A DNA stretch of 64,000 bases from assembly GCA_964035545.1 (NCBI GenBank), contig OZ037767.1, positions 8,670,207 to 8,734,206 on the forward strand, read 5' to 3'. The notes under the pieces were generated by a model that was not told the origin of the DNA, did not search any database, and saw only the letters and a program-made list of their open reading frames with translations. The stretch's first letter is position 1. Each line of letters begins with the position of its first letter. Positions 23,116-35,810 of the stretch are shown piece after piece. The position numbers and the translations under genes are program-made. This DNA is from Bugula neritina (Eukaryota > Bryozoa > Gymnolaemata > Cheilostomatida > Bugulidae).

Positions 23116-26100
23116 TTAATTTCAATATTTTGGTAACCGACTATGCACTTGGGATAGCTGTGTTATTACAAAGTAACAGCAATATATTATTATCATTCTG
23201 TCGGGTCATTTACTATGCTATAAGGAATGTTGCCTGTGTATATTTACTCTACTTCCAGAGATGTTATTGTAAGGAGTTGTAACTGATGGATTACTCACCC
23301 TTTTCTACCAGTAGACATTGGCACTGAGCAGCAGTGCTGGGCCAGTTAAGCAATGTTTACTATTCTACAACCAGTTAACTGCGTGCTTGCAACTACTCTA
23401 GTTTCTACAATCAGTTTTACCACCAAATCAACAACAACTACACCTATACTTAGATGCTCAGCTGTAGTCCCAAGGAATTCATAGAACTTGAACTGAAAGT
23501 TTGCACAAGACTAATACACAGATATATGCCAGTTTATACGAATACAATATATAACCTTGAATCTGTTGGGGTTGTAAAATGTTCATGTGTCAGATACTCA
23601 ATGTATTATACAATTGGTGCTCTTAGGAAACTGAAAACCAACACATAAACTTGGTGTTGGTAACATCTTGTTTATATTTCGTATCTTATCTATGGTGTAG
23701 AGATAACATATTATATTGACAATAGATAGTAGCATATTTGAATCTATAGCTCCCGCCTAAAATATTGTTTACTCCCAATATTTGGCATTAGCTATTCACG
23801 TGGAGATTGACAACAAGCAGTTTAAAACAATAAGCTAAAGCAGTATAATAGGCTTATAAAACACTGTGGAATTTTACCATATTATATTAATCATGAAATA
23901 TTCCTGCTTGAAAAGTGTTATTCTGAATTAATGTGAACTGTTTTTCACAATTTTATATGAGTGGAATTTGTTGTTGTGCTATGCATATGATCAACATTTA
24001 AATTATGGTGTGGTCAAAATGATAGCAAGTGACTAACCTACCCCAACTTGCTCTGCTCGCAGACAAAGGCAATTGGAATAATTAAATTCTACCACCAATC
24101 ATATATCATCTCCAAATGACAGTTCTGTATTATGCTAATTGAAACTTTACAAAGACATCTAGTTGATGTGTGGTAACCTTCGGTACAAACCAGAGTACTT
24201 TTAACCGCATCCTACTATCACTTCATAACAACATATCTACTTATTTTAGTACAGAGACGGGTATAAAACTTTGTGAAATGTTTTTAATAAAAAGAAAATT
24301 AACTTGAATACTTGAAATGCTAGGGAGTATGCAATTGGTTAAAATTACTGTTACAATACTTTCGTATGACTCTTAAGTAATATGCCTTTAATGCAAGTTG
24401 GTCAGCAATAACCCTGCACACTAATCTCACTATACTAGCTCAAGTTTTAAGTAGAGAGAGAGTTTATGTTGGGAGCTGGTTGTGTAGACCTACTAAAATG
24501 TGTGTAAACTTTGGAATAAGAGTATATTTGCTGTAATAATAGTAAGAAGCTGCTAGATTTACATAAACAGAGCTTTGCCGCAATGACCTTTGAGGTTTCA
24601 GTGGTTTCCCACTAGTCCTGCCTCAAGGCCTACACTTGCTTCATGTTTTTCACAACTAGGTGTCACACAGAATGAAAAGCACCAAAAGTGATAAAGTTTT
24701 ATGTTGATTTTGAGGTTAAAACCACTATCATCCCATTCATCAACTCGGTGGGTATGAATTCTAATAGTAAAGCCTCAGCCTTGAGTCAACGTACACTGTA
24801 CAGTATAACGACAAAGGTTTAGTTTGCATCAACATCAGTTTGATGTGTTGTACTTTATACATTGAAATTAAGTTCTAGCAAGTATTGGTTGAGTGAAGAC
24901 ATCGTATCAACATATTTTCATGCACTGCTAGAGTTATATAATAATCACAGTTTCATTTATGTGTATTATCACTTGGAGTCATCAGACACCTGAACAACAA
25001 TTTCTAAGAAATCCATGTGGCATTCGTGTTACAATTTAATGGCCTGGTGATTAACGTTACAACACTCTTTAAGCAATCAGCATTGCATCCCATAGCATAT
25101 CCCTGCAGTAAACTACTGCATTATCTATTGTCATGCCAGCATTCTCCAGGTTCTCAAAAGATATTACACCAGGCATCAAGTACTGTCATGTTATTTCAGC
25201 TATGCTACCATCAGTAGTTAGTTGCCTGGTAAATCAACTGGAAGGCTTTAGCATCATCTTGCCAAATGGTCTCACAGCTTCCGAATAGTTTTTAGATGAC
25301 CCTCTGCCCATCCTCCATCACTGCTATTATGGCAGCTGATGTCAGGTGCTGGTAGCCTTTCCTAACCGTCATGTTCCATTCATGCAGCTAAAAATACAAC
25401 AATTAGTTGTCTAACTGCAGGTTATGAGCTCAATGTGATGAAACCTCCAGTCCTTTACATGCAAGTTGAAGCCGTGGGTGTAAAGATATACCTGTAGTTC
25501 CTACAATTATGTAAATTCCAGCAAGGTTTTAACTGCTATTACATCAATTTTAGATTTTTGTAAAGGAATGATGCAATATACTTTCTGTGCTCACATCTGC
25601 TACTGGGTGGAGATGAAACTGTAGCTATAGAAACTGAAGCCAGTAGGCAAGCAGTAAAGTCAAACACAAATATTATTGGGTAGTGAGTTTTTCTCCTCTG
25701 ACAACGGCTGGTAAACATATCTTGCGCAATAGATTTTCACAAATTTGGGTTCAAATTGGAACATCCATCTAATGTGGCCCTTAGAGCTATTTGCGTGTGA
25801 GTTAATATACAAGTTGATTTTATAGACTTTTGGTATATAAAAATTGTTCCTATTTTCTCAAAATAATTTGCCGAGTACAAAAATGCTAAAATTTTATTTT
25901 GAATAAGGACTCCAGTGGCATATTGAATATCAGCATTTAAACATGTTTTTGCTTGCCTGCTTGTTAGTTTATACGACCAACAAGTACAGTAAAACATGGC
26001 TAGGTGCTGTTCAAATATTGCTCAAAGTATTCAAGTGAAGGTTTAAAACATTTTGCGTTTAATTCCTACTATTTACATACATTTATATTCAAAACTAGAA

Positions 26101-26979
26101 AAGTTTACACAGTAGCTTGCCAAACAGACATGGCGAAATTTCTATTTCATCTTGTTTATATTTAAATGAGTTAAAAGTTGATGAATTGCAGGTGAAGGTT
26201 TGTTATACATCTATTATTTTGATGTGATTATTAGAGAATGCAGTGGATTAGTCAAAACAATACACATAGCAGCACATGTGCTCTGCTAGTTCGCACACAG
26301 ATCCCACAGATCTGTTACAGTGGACTTTAAATACCATCTTGGTTTAGTTGCTGTGTTCTCTGCTTGGTAATCTTTAGATGTTGTAATAACAGATGTCTTT
26401 CGGAACTCCCAGTTGCTAATTTCTTTTGGTCAAGTGGTTTTCTGGAATTTAAATGTATGGCAATTTTCGCCTTCTGCTATATATAGCCAGTCTATTGGCT
26501 GTCAATCAGATAGCAGAGAGTGTTGCTGTAATATTATATTAAATTGAAAGACTATTTCTATAGATTGAAGATGACTGGCTGTGGTAAGAATGAGTCACCT
26601 GTAAGAATGCAGTGTTCAAGACGCACTATGGTGCTTATTATTTTCACAACATTCTTGTCGTTATGATTATTATCTTCTAAGGCAGAATATTACAGGCTAC
26701 AGCATAAATAATAAATAGGAATAGAAGTTGATAAAGACTTCCGACAGCCAAACGTAACATTAGTCATCACTGGTGTCCTATATTATTTAATATTCTAGAA
26801 ATTTCAAATGACCTATTTATTAGAGGAATAGATGAAGGGCTTTATTTTAAGAGCAAGTAGAATTTCATTTACACCAGATTATGATGTATATAAACTGTAG
26901 GTATGTCCGTAGCCTACTTACTGCCTTTAGCCTTAATAGCCTTCCTTACCTTTTGTATTATAAGAGCAAGAATGTATAT

Positions 26980-27070
26980 GCAGATGTGGGCCATATGTGT
27001 AGATGTATATGTGCAGATGTGTATGTGTAGATGTGTATGTGTAGATGTATATGTGCAGATGTGTAGACAT
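26980..27070 (+). repeat. GTGTAGAT-type degenerate minisatellite
   Basis: Imperfect repeats of ATGTGTAGATGTGTATGTG-like units. The short overlapping frame through it is low complexity. Confidence 0.7.
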
Positions 27071-27730
27071 GCACATTTAGTTAGTGCAGCATTGGTATTG
27101 TACTCAGCACAAATAAATAGTTAGTTGTGTATTATATGCTACATTATGTGTATCTATGCAATAACATTCTATTATCAATAGTCTTAGCTACACCATGTAT
27201 TATAGTGATGAGTAATAATATAACTATGAGTGAAACCATTCTCTATAGTCAAACTATAAACTCTATAATCTTGAGTGTACAGACAGTGTCCTATCTAGAA
27301 AGTTACAGTTGGTGAAGCTTTGACCAATTCCTTTTGATAACCTTTTAGGGGGATGTGATGTCACTTGTTTTATAGTCTCCGAGTGGATGAGAAAATGTGA
27401 GATTCTCTTAGTGGAAGTCAAGTAAATGTCTTTTCTTCCAGAGTTCCTACAATATTTATCACTTATTATGTTATATCTTTTTTATAATTACTCTAAGTTC
27501 ATATCTGAGGTGATAAAATACTATTAATGGGCAAATATAAAGTGTTATTTTACGATATCTTCGTTCTTGAAAGCACTATTAATTATTATATGAAATTATA
27601 TTTCCTTTCCGTTACATTTGTTGCAGCTATTTTTAGCTACAAATGAGTCAATCTGGTTCATAAAAAGAAGTTCTACATAGACATGATTTTGGAATTGTTA
27701 GAATGCTGTGAGTGGTTCATGAAATCAGTG

Positions 27731-28296
27731 TGGTAGACACTTTATTAACTATTACTGAGTAGTAGACACCTCACCGACCCTGGTAGACACCTCACTGACT
27801 CTAGTAGACACCTCACTGACTCTGGTAGACACCTCACTGACTCTGGTAGACACTTCACTGACTCTGGTAGACACCTTATTGATTCTGGTAGACACCTTAC
27901 TGATTCTGATAGACACCTCACTGACTCTGGTAGACACCTTACTGACCCTGGTAGACACCTTACTGACTCTGGTAGACACCTAACTGGTTCTGATAGACAC
28001 CTCACTGACTCTGGTAGACACCTTATTGATTCTGGTAGACACCTTACTGATTCTGATAGACACCTCACTGACTCTGGTAGACACCTTACTGATTCTGATA
28101 GACACCTCACTGACTCTGTTAGACACCTCACTGATTCTGGTAGACACCTTACTGATTCTGATAGACACCTCACTGACTCTGGTAGACACCTTACTGACTA
28201 TGGTAGACACCTTACTGACTCTGGTAGACACATTACTGATTCTGGTAGATACCTCACTGACTTTGATAGAGACTTCATTAATTCTGTTAGACACTC
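27731..28296. repeat. 21-bp minisatellite, about 27 units
   Basis: Tandem copies of a 21-bp unit, ACTCTGGTAGACACCTCACTG with mainly transition variants. Because 21 is a multiple of three and the unit has no stop, several frames on both strands stay open and give heptad peptides (for example CLPESVR on minus, LVDTLLI on plus). No splice sites, flanking exon or start context support translation, so I treat it as non-coding. Confidence 0.9.
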
Positions 28297-28550
28297 TATA
28301 ACTGACTTGCTATATCTTAGTACAACCTAGCAGAGGCAAGTCTTTGTATGTGTTGGAACGTTGTAATAACTGTTCATGTTTTTTATGATGTACTTTTTTC
28401 CTATATATTCCCATTATAATAATATTTTACTGTGATAGCTCATGTGTCGACTTTTTAGGTTATTGTAAATTCAAGGTATCTTTTTTTCAAAGTCAATTCA
28501 TTCATACATTCTCTTTCAAAAATAAAGTATAGCAACTCAACAGCACAAGC

Positions 28551-28676
28551 AGAGCTGACACCTTGCTGACTTCCTGTGTTGTAGTGCAAGCTAAGGAGGC
28601 TGACATGTCAGACAGAGCTGACACCTTGCTGACTTCCTGTGTCGTAGTGTAAGCTACTGAGGCTGACATGTCAGAC
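28551..28676 (+). repeat. 63-bp direct tandem duplication
   Basis: Two adjacent 63-bp copies (28551-28613 and 28614-28676) differ at only a few positions. Each starts AGAGCTGACACCTTGCTGAC and ends with the palindrome CTGACATGTCAG. The GACACCTTGCTGACT segment resembles the 21-bp minisatellite unit just upstream, hinting at common origin. It lies less than 100 bases upstream of the start codon at 28767. Confidence 0.9.
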
Positions 28677-28766
28677 AGAGCCTTACGTCTTTAATTTGTG
28701 AAATCTTTACCTGCTGCAGGCTGTCATTCAAACTGTACATTTAACAATATAATTATTTAGAAAAGC

Positions 28767-31700
28767 ATGTCACAAGCTAAGAGTGCTGGTCACAGCTCAG
28801 CTGTAGCCCAGCTGTACCCACCTAGCCACCGGTAAGCCCAGCTTTCTTGTATATACAGCTTTGGTAGCTATAGGCAGCAAGATAGTTCAACTACACCTTT
28901 GTTATAGTAAAAATACGATGGCCTCCAAACCATACCAGTGTGAGTCCCGTAAACAAATAAATTAGATGATTCTACAGCAGTGCTTTAGTTGAAAGGTCTT
29001 CAAACTTACTTTGTACTCTTTATAAGTAAGGAATACTTGGGTCTCTCAAACATATATCTGCTTTCTACTCTCCCCCATATTTCTAGCGTTTTAGGTTTGC
29101 ACAAGCCTACCATGGTAATGTAGAGTGTTTTATGTGTAGCCAATGTGCTACAGTTGTAACGCTTAAAAGGAAGTAAATATGAAGGTAATGCACCATTGGA
29201 TATTTTTTTGTTTATCTTTGGCAACCACCAGTATCTTAGCTGCTCGTCTGCCAGATCAATGGCTCTTTTGAACTTACATACTCACCTCATACAAACCTTT
29301 GCACTTACCTTTGAAACAAACTTTTGTAGTCACTTTTGCCTCGTCTTCTGCCTTTTCTTGATGCTGGATTGCCAGTTTTAGTTTTGATATTTAAGGCATA
29401 AAATTAGAATAAAACAACCTAATAGTGCAAAAAATAATTGAAAATTTGGTCAGACAAATTTTAGGCTCAACAAAGATTGTTTACATACTACTGAAGTACC
29501 TGTAATAAGCAGCACACTAAAATGTTGTTCTGTTTCTACATAAATATGATTATATTATATGTAAGTAAATAAAGCTGTGTGGAAATGGTTGTATTTAGCA
29601 ATTTTATTATCAACTTAATTTCGTATCTGATTTCAGATATATATTTTTGCAGTTAACCAAATATATTATAGAGTGGATTTTTCCATTTATATTAAAACAA
29701 AACAAACACTGCTGGACCCACTTGAGATGAGTTTTCAACATCTCTATTGATGTTTTGTAGTACGGAGCTCATGTGGATATATGCAAGTGTCAACATGAGT
29801 AATCTGAAACTGGAGGCTTGTTAATTTTGGGAGAAAGAACAGCAGAACTTACTAAATATAGAAAAACACTGGAGAGGTTTTTACAATCTTTTCACTCATC
29901 CAAACTTGTTTACCCATATAAAAGCCACACTATGGCTTTATGGGCATAGCACTGGACCACAACCTTCCACACACCTTTTTATCCTACTTGTGCATACAAC
30001 TGTGGTTAAACAAAATGATAGCCAATGCAGCAAAAACATGATTGATGCTCACTTTAATTTCATGCTTACTTAGATGGACTGAGTTTGAAGGCTATATGTG
30101 GACATGTGTATACAAGATGTTATTGAGTTAAGGTAAATTAAACTTGTTTTTATCACATAGAGGCACTCAAATAAAACCACTATCTTATTAAGACTTACCA
30201 CCAGTCTGAAAACGTAAAATATCTCTGTTCTACAACTCATTCTATCTATCCTATAAATGTTGCAAAAAAAGGTTACAGGAACTGTACCTCAGGAAAGCCT
30301 GTGTTCTAGATTAGAAATGTAGCAACAGAAGTTATGTTCTCGATAGAATTATAACCCAAACCAAAATTTCTTCAAAACTTCGAAGAACTAGGGCTATTGA
30401 AACTTCAGGCATCTATCTAATGTACAACTTTGAGGGCTAGAGTAGTTCTTCTCTCCAATATACACAAAGCATTCAGTTGCAAATGTTTGGTAATAAACTA
30501 CAGCTAAATAGTTTATCAAAAATATACCTGCCACATAAATTTAGTTCATTTCCATTGAGAATTGTTTGAAAAACAAAATAATATGGCTTAGTATAAAGTT
30601 AGTATATCAAACTGGCCTTTATAATTACTGTAAGCAAGGTTTTCAATTGTCTATGTTTGGGAGACAATGCAGTGCTTATGTTAAGCATGTTCTGGTTCTC
30701 ACTTGAGAATATAAATACAGTGAGTCATGCAATACAACAAAACACTGGCCAGTTTGCTGCATGTCAACAGGAAAAACATTCTTTGTTGGATAATGAGGAG
30801 GCAATATTTAAAACTGGTGGCAAAACCGTTGAATGTAATTCAAAACAAGTTGAGAGCTTGTTATCTTCAAAGCCCCAGCCCATCTTCAAGAAGGCATTTA
30901 AGACACTTGTGCAACGTACTTTAGGTATAAAGAAGGGACCCAACAGTTGGGATTAGATAAGATCAAGCACCATTTGTCAAACACTCAGCAAACATGTTCA
31001 TTCTCCAATGTAAATTACTATGTTATGTAAATTTTAATGGAAATGCAGTCATAGTAGATGTGACAGGGTAGTGAGAAGATGTGAGTATACACACTGAAGA
31101 ATAGATACTTGAGCAGTGGCCGTGAATAATTACATACTATTTCCACAGTTGTGACCAACTGACAGGTAAATTGGTCAATATATTATGCCTTAGTCCGAGG
31201 CCTTGGGCACTGGGGGGGGGGGGGGGGAAGGGTGTGAATCCTTTGATCCAAAACATTGTACATGTCCCTTAGTCTAAATGAAAAATTACTGTTTCCAACT
31301 CATGGCCCATTTCTCATCTGCTGAAGTGGTAACCAAATCTGAAGGCATTAGATTTCCCATCTACTTTGTTACAACTTTGAATGGTAAATAAATAAATCTC
31401 TCTGTTACATCAAACATAATGTCAATATGTGTAATTTTCCCAAAAAAACTGTATTTAGGGTTGTTTCACAATACTAACACATTACTAACACATGAATTGC
31501 CAAAACCAAAAACCATTCAAGTAGCTTTCCCCACCCTCCCTCTTTCCAAATCCCTCATTTCTACTTCTTCATGTGTATTCCAAAACTTAATAGATTCAAT
31601 ACTGCATGCTAGAACTATTAGTAATAGTAACAGCTTACGCAACTTCTCCTGGAGTTCTTTCCAGATGGTGGTTTTGTACAAATTGTATTCTTCTATAGCT

Positions 31701-34700
31701 TCCCTCCTCTGTATTAGTATATCAAAGCTTAGCTAGCAGGATGTAATTACCAAAAAACAGTTGGGCAATTCAATCAATTTAATCAATTCCCATATTTGGT
31801 ACTGTTTTGCATAAAAAAATCTGGGAACACAAAAAATCTCATCCTATAGTGATGTAATGGTTACCGTATAATCATTTATATTGCTTGTGCAATGGTCATA
31901 CCTAATTGTTAATGTTACAACACCTGCATTTCAAGTTTGCTAAAGCTTGAGTTGAAAAGACAGCATATTCACTGTGTTGTCAACATTTGTTGTTTATACA
32001 AGTGTGTTTTGATGTTTTCTGCAAAATAGTTTAGTAATAGATTATGATTCACTCAATGCCTGAGTTGATATTTATACAATGCTACTAAACACCTTTGTTT
32101 ATAAGTTAACACATCTAAATTATATATAAAGTTATAATCTGAGAAATTATAGTCTGAGAGGGGAGTCTGGAAGTTTACTGCAGTGTATATAATGTATGAT
32201 AATATTATATGTATGAGAAGTATCAGCATTAAGCTGTTATGTAGAGACAACTAAAGAAATGCCTTCTACCAGGTACGTAGGTGTAGTATTGAAGAAATTG
32301 AGATAACCTGTGTTCTAAATGAAAAATGTAGCAAAAGAAGTTATGTTCTCACGAGAATTTCAATCTGCGCCCCAAACTAAAGTTTATAAAGAAGTTTGAA
32401 GAACTTATGCTGTCTCAATCTTTCCACTACTGCTCCTAAATGCTTCTACCTGAAACAGTACGGTCTTCTCTCTAACAGGCCAAGCAACTGTCACCAGAAA
32501 CCATAATAATAGCACATGTGTATAGCCAGCCGATCAAATACCACTTCACAGCTTTCAACATTCTGGCCAGCAGCCAGGGCAGAGTTTGGTAAAAAGATTC
32601 TGGCACCTGAAAGAGAGAAGTTGATTAAAACACCAGCTCGAAGACCTTCCAACAATATTAATGGCAGATGCAACCTGTTTGCGTGGGAAGAGGTTTTTCA
32701 TGATTTATGTACATTTAGGAGCAGTAGTGAAGAAATTGAGAGAGCCTATGCTCTTTAATTTTATTAAATAGCAGATAGCTTCTAATGCTACATTTCTAAT
32801 CTAGAGCACAGGCTGCTCTCAATTTCTCCATCACTGCACCTATACCTCCATATGTATGCCTTCTACTCCTTCCTTCTATATACACATTTACTGCTTTGTT
32901 TTGGGACAATCTCATATATAAGACATATAGTTATTTGAAGAGAACCTGACATACATATTCTAATCTTTATATTACTATATTCTAACACCTTTACTTTTTC
33001 TCTGTCATGTCATCTTCATACAACAATTCAAAATGAGCATCGTTGATATAAAAACAGACATAATGGAAATAGTATTAATAAAGTTGTTTCATCCAACAAC
33101 TTTAGTTCTTTGTTATGTATGTTGAGTTATAATGAAAGAATGAAGTTACGTGGAAGAAGATTTAGAAGAAAGCAAAAGAGGAAGTGGGGTAGAAACTGTT
33201 TTGTCCTGATGTAAGATTGAGAAAAATAATAAATAATTTTCACAGCAAATAATCTACTCATAGGGTGGTGCTGAAGTACATATATCTCAAGTTTTTCAAC
33301 GCACAATGGGGAATGTTTTATGAACTTTTAGTTATAATTTTCATAAGCTAGTATACAATTGAATAGTTTATACATTTTAATGAAATGTAAATATTTTGTA
33401 TATTAATTACAGCTTATCAACTGAATTAGCTTAAATTAGGATGTCAAATCTTTCTTACATGTAGAATAGCAATGAGGTGTATATTAAATAGCAATGAGGT
33501 GTAGATTGAGTAGCAATGAGGTGTAGATTGAATAGCAATGCGTTGTAGAGCTAAAACTTCTAATACTGGTCATGACATTTCGCTGCCAATATGCTGCCAG
33601 TGATTAATTCTCTAATAAATCTATAAATTCTGTGAATTGCTGCAAAATAGATCCCTTGTAATTTTATGGTTAGATAACATCTCTACCAAGAATGCTATGA
33701 CAATGAAGTAACTGGGTATGGTTTGAACATTATGTGGCAGGTCACTCAGAATATACACCTTCAAGGTTTATTGCCTTTTTATTACAACTCTGTGTTTTCC
33801 ATTACAGTTCTCTTTTTTCTCTCCAACTGTGGTTTATCACTTGTTTTATAGCTGTGTATGTTATTTCCTTTGCCTTGAAAATAAATAAAAGTTAACCTAA
33901 ATAATGAAGTGGAATTTTCCTCAGCAAATGTTTAAATGGTTTTAACATATAACCTGCTCCTTTTGGTGGTTTAATAGTGATCTGAAAGCACTTTGTGGCC
34001 ATACCTTATACTGGCAATAATGGCTTTGGTAAATATAAATTTCTCTTGCCAGTTTTAAAACTGCATAATTTTTGTTCATCAACAAGTTTTAATTAAATTA
34101 AATTCTGAACTGCCTAAATCAAATAAAAGATGGTTTTCTGTGATTTTCAAATTTCAAGTCATTGTCAGCATATTATTTAACATATAGCACTGTCACCTTA
34201 GTGAGAAATTTATTTTTTTGTAATGTTGAGTAGGATTTCTTTATGTAAGGTGACAGAAATAGATGTGCTGCAGAATGCAATACTTGCTATAGTCATCTAT
34301 GGAGCATCTCTCAACTTTATTCATTTACCACATTTAATAACATTCTGTTTAGAGCAAGGAAGGGAAACTACTTCTATGTACTGATAATTTTCTGCTTCTA
34401 ATGAATAAGTTATATGTAATGACATGCATAAATATTATGTATATAATTATAATGATATTATTTAGATGATCATCATAAACTACTGGTGTCATTAAGTTAG
34501 TCTAAGTTTAAACACTAGTGAACGCATATAATTAATTTTACAGCTAATCAACATAAACATTCATATTATTTATGATATTATACACATCACTCATTACTAC
34601 ATTAGACTAAGTTGAAGGAGTATGAAAGTAAGTTAAACACAAAACAGAACAAAACAAGAATAAAAATTGGCTGAAAAGCACCCCTTGATGTGGCTGTAAC

Positions 34701-35404
34701 AAAGCCTGAGGATTTTTTGCCTGCACAGTTCATCTCAAAACATGATATTATCGAGAGCATTTTGATGAGCAATGTGTTGAGAATCATTATATCAATTAGA
34801 TTGCAACATTACTTTCTCTTTGTGTTGTAAGTTTAATAGTTCAACAAACCCTTGAGTAAAGCTGAATACTATAGTGGGTATTCACTCATAGCTGCACAAA
34901 CATAGAGCCAACTTTCCTGCGACTGATTCACCTCTGTACAGCTTATGTTCAGTCATATTTTGGCATTTCAGTGCATCTCCCTTCAAGTATCTGAATAGGA
35001 ACATTATCTAGCGGCTCTCAAGTCTTTAATGACTATTATTAGGCCTATTAATTGACAATTAGTAAGTGCAAGCTGCTTTTTCAACTTTACACATCAATAT
35101 GCTGATGTTTTTATAGTGGTTAGGAGCATACCCACATGAAAATGTCACAACATCAAATGCCCAAGTTCAACATTGCTATTATACTGTATTTACACATTTG
35201 ATTTTTCATGTTGTTTTGGTTAGAGATGATACACAGCTTTTGGGGCAGCAACAGCAACAACAGCAACAGCAACAGCAGCAGCAAGGAGAAGAGTGGCCGG
35301 TGAGAAGAGGATTTTCCAGCTATGGTTTAGATCCGAGTAGTGGTAAAACTCCAAGTTATAGGTTTGAGAAACTGAGTTCGAATCGAAACCAAATTAGGAT
35401 CTAA
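28767..35404 (+). CDS. Candidate two-exon small polyglutamine protein
   Basis: I do not recognise this protein. Exon 1, 28767-28831, starts with ATG, reads MSQAKSAGHSSAVAQLYPPS and ends at a good donor (GTAAGC) in phase 2. Exon 2, 35224-35404, follows an acceptor (TTTTGGTTAG), begins in the matching phase and ends in TAA. Spliced, they give 81 residues: a Ser/Ala-rich head, then DDTQLLG, a run of 13 Gln from mixed CAG/CAA codons (35251-35283), then EEWPVRRGFSSYGLDPSSG and a basic tail. The composition suggests a disordered, probably intracellular protein. The 6.4 kb intron carries MITEs and other exon-like frames, so middle exons could be missed. Exon 2 could also be an end exon of another gene. 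Phase agreement and splice sites support the model; no homology does. Confidence 0.45.
29000..30700. other. Non-coding stretch
   Basis: AT-rich sequence inside the putative polyQ-gene intron. The only recognised element is the diverged MITE copy at 30293-30402. Confidence 0.5.
30293..30402 (+). mobile_element. Diverged MITE copy (TA-flanked family), ends lost
   Basis: The interior matches the family (GCCTGTGTTCTAGATTAGAA, then AGAAGTTATGTTCTC), but recognisable terminal inverted repeats are lost. Same orientation as 32278-32438. Confidence 0.65.
30721..30956 (+). other. Candidate terminal exon, unrecognised
   Basis: After AAATACAG the plus strand is open for 77 codons and ends in TAG. It is charged and soluble-looking, ending KTLVQRTLGIKKGPNSWD. 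It needs an upstream exon ending in phase 1, which does not fit the 28767 exon (phase 2). No ATG begins the segment in a suitable context. It could be a real 3' exon, or a remnant of a gene or transposon. Confidence 0.3.
31639..31708 (-). other. Candidate internal minus-strand exon, unrecognised
   Basis: Flanked on the minus strand by an acceptor with a branch-point-like ACTAAT (ACTAATACAG) and a donor GTAAGC, this 70-base segment reads RREAIEEYNLYKTTIWKELQ and on, probably a helix. The frame stays open past the donor. No partner exon was identified. Confidence 0.3.
32278..32438 (+). mobile_element. MITE copy A, TA-flanked terminal inverted repeats
   Basis: Starts TAGGTGTAGTATTGAAGAAA and ends in an inverted counterpart (CTTTCCACTACTGCTCCTA), with TA at both ends as in Tc1/mariner-like insertions. 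About 161 bp, no reading frame. Matches 57045-57206 in reverse complement over its whole length. Confidence 0.82.
32440..32715. other. Coding-like segment between two MITE copies
   Basis: This is GC-richer than its surroundings and open in several frames. On plus, after CTCTAACAG, one frame reads AKQLSPETIIIAHVYSQPIK and on to a GTAAAA donor. On minus, after CTCTCTTTCAG, a frame reads ARIFLPNSALAAGQNVESCE and another is open to a TAG at the left. I cannot choose strand or frame, and no family is recognised. It may be an exon or captured gene fragment. Confidence 0.3.
32716..32842 (+). mobile_element. MITE copy B, shortened
   Basis: Terminal inverted repeats TAGGAGCAGTAGTGAAGAAA and the complement ending GCACCTA, TA at both ends, 127 bp. 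The middle is deleted relative to copy A, so the two arms form a near-palindrome (AGAGCCTATGCTCT and AGAGCACAGGCTGCTCT). Confidence 0.82.
33465..33552 (+). repeat. 22-bp tandem repeat, four units
   Basis: Four units of AATAGCAATGAGGTGTAGATTG, the last one diverged. Confidence 0.85.
33553..35223. other. Non-coding stretch
   Basis: AT-rich sequence before the polyQ exon, with no recognised element. Confidence 0.45.
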
Positions 35405-35689
35405 AATTTATGACTACACTCCATGTCTGTCAAATTTCTTACTTATTAGATTTTTAATTGAATCTTTGAGTTAAAAATATGATTAAAGTGCACTTTAAGT
35501 ACCTAATGAAATACCCTGTACATTTTACAACATTATGCCAATGTGTTTGTAACTTACACTGCATGAACTGATTGGTTGAGATTTTGTACTCGGCAGTATT
35601 GTACTTTAGAGTTTCAGTGTATCTTGGTAGCCTGTTGGAGCTATTTTAGTAATTATCCCCCTACAGTACAGTTTTCAGTACAGTGCAAA

Positions 35690-35810
35690 GCAACTCAACA
35701 CAATATAAGATAAAATACAACATAACTCAGCACACCACAACACAGCATAACACAATACAACATTACACAATACGACAGAATACAATAGAATACAATACCA
35801 CACAGTGTTT
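35690..35810 (+). repeat. AACACAATAC-type degenerate repeat
   Basis: A-rich, C-spaced pentamer to decamer repeats (for example AATACAACAT, AATAGAATAC), a decayed simple repeat. Confidence 0.7.

Larger units (their letters stand above)
22400..27700. other. Intergenic region, mostly featureless
   Basis: AT-rich non-coding DNA without a recognisable gene, apart from the candidate exon at 22975-23115 and the short repeat at 26980-27070. Small open frames here have no domain or codon signal. Confidence 0.5.

Noticed and set aside
27745-28301. Heptad-repeat proteins or a CRISPR-like array
   Set aside because: Contiguous 21-bp tandem units with no spacers, open in many frames on both strands, and no splice or start support.
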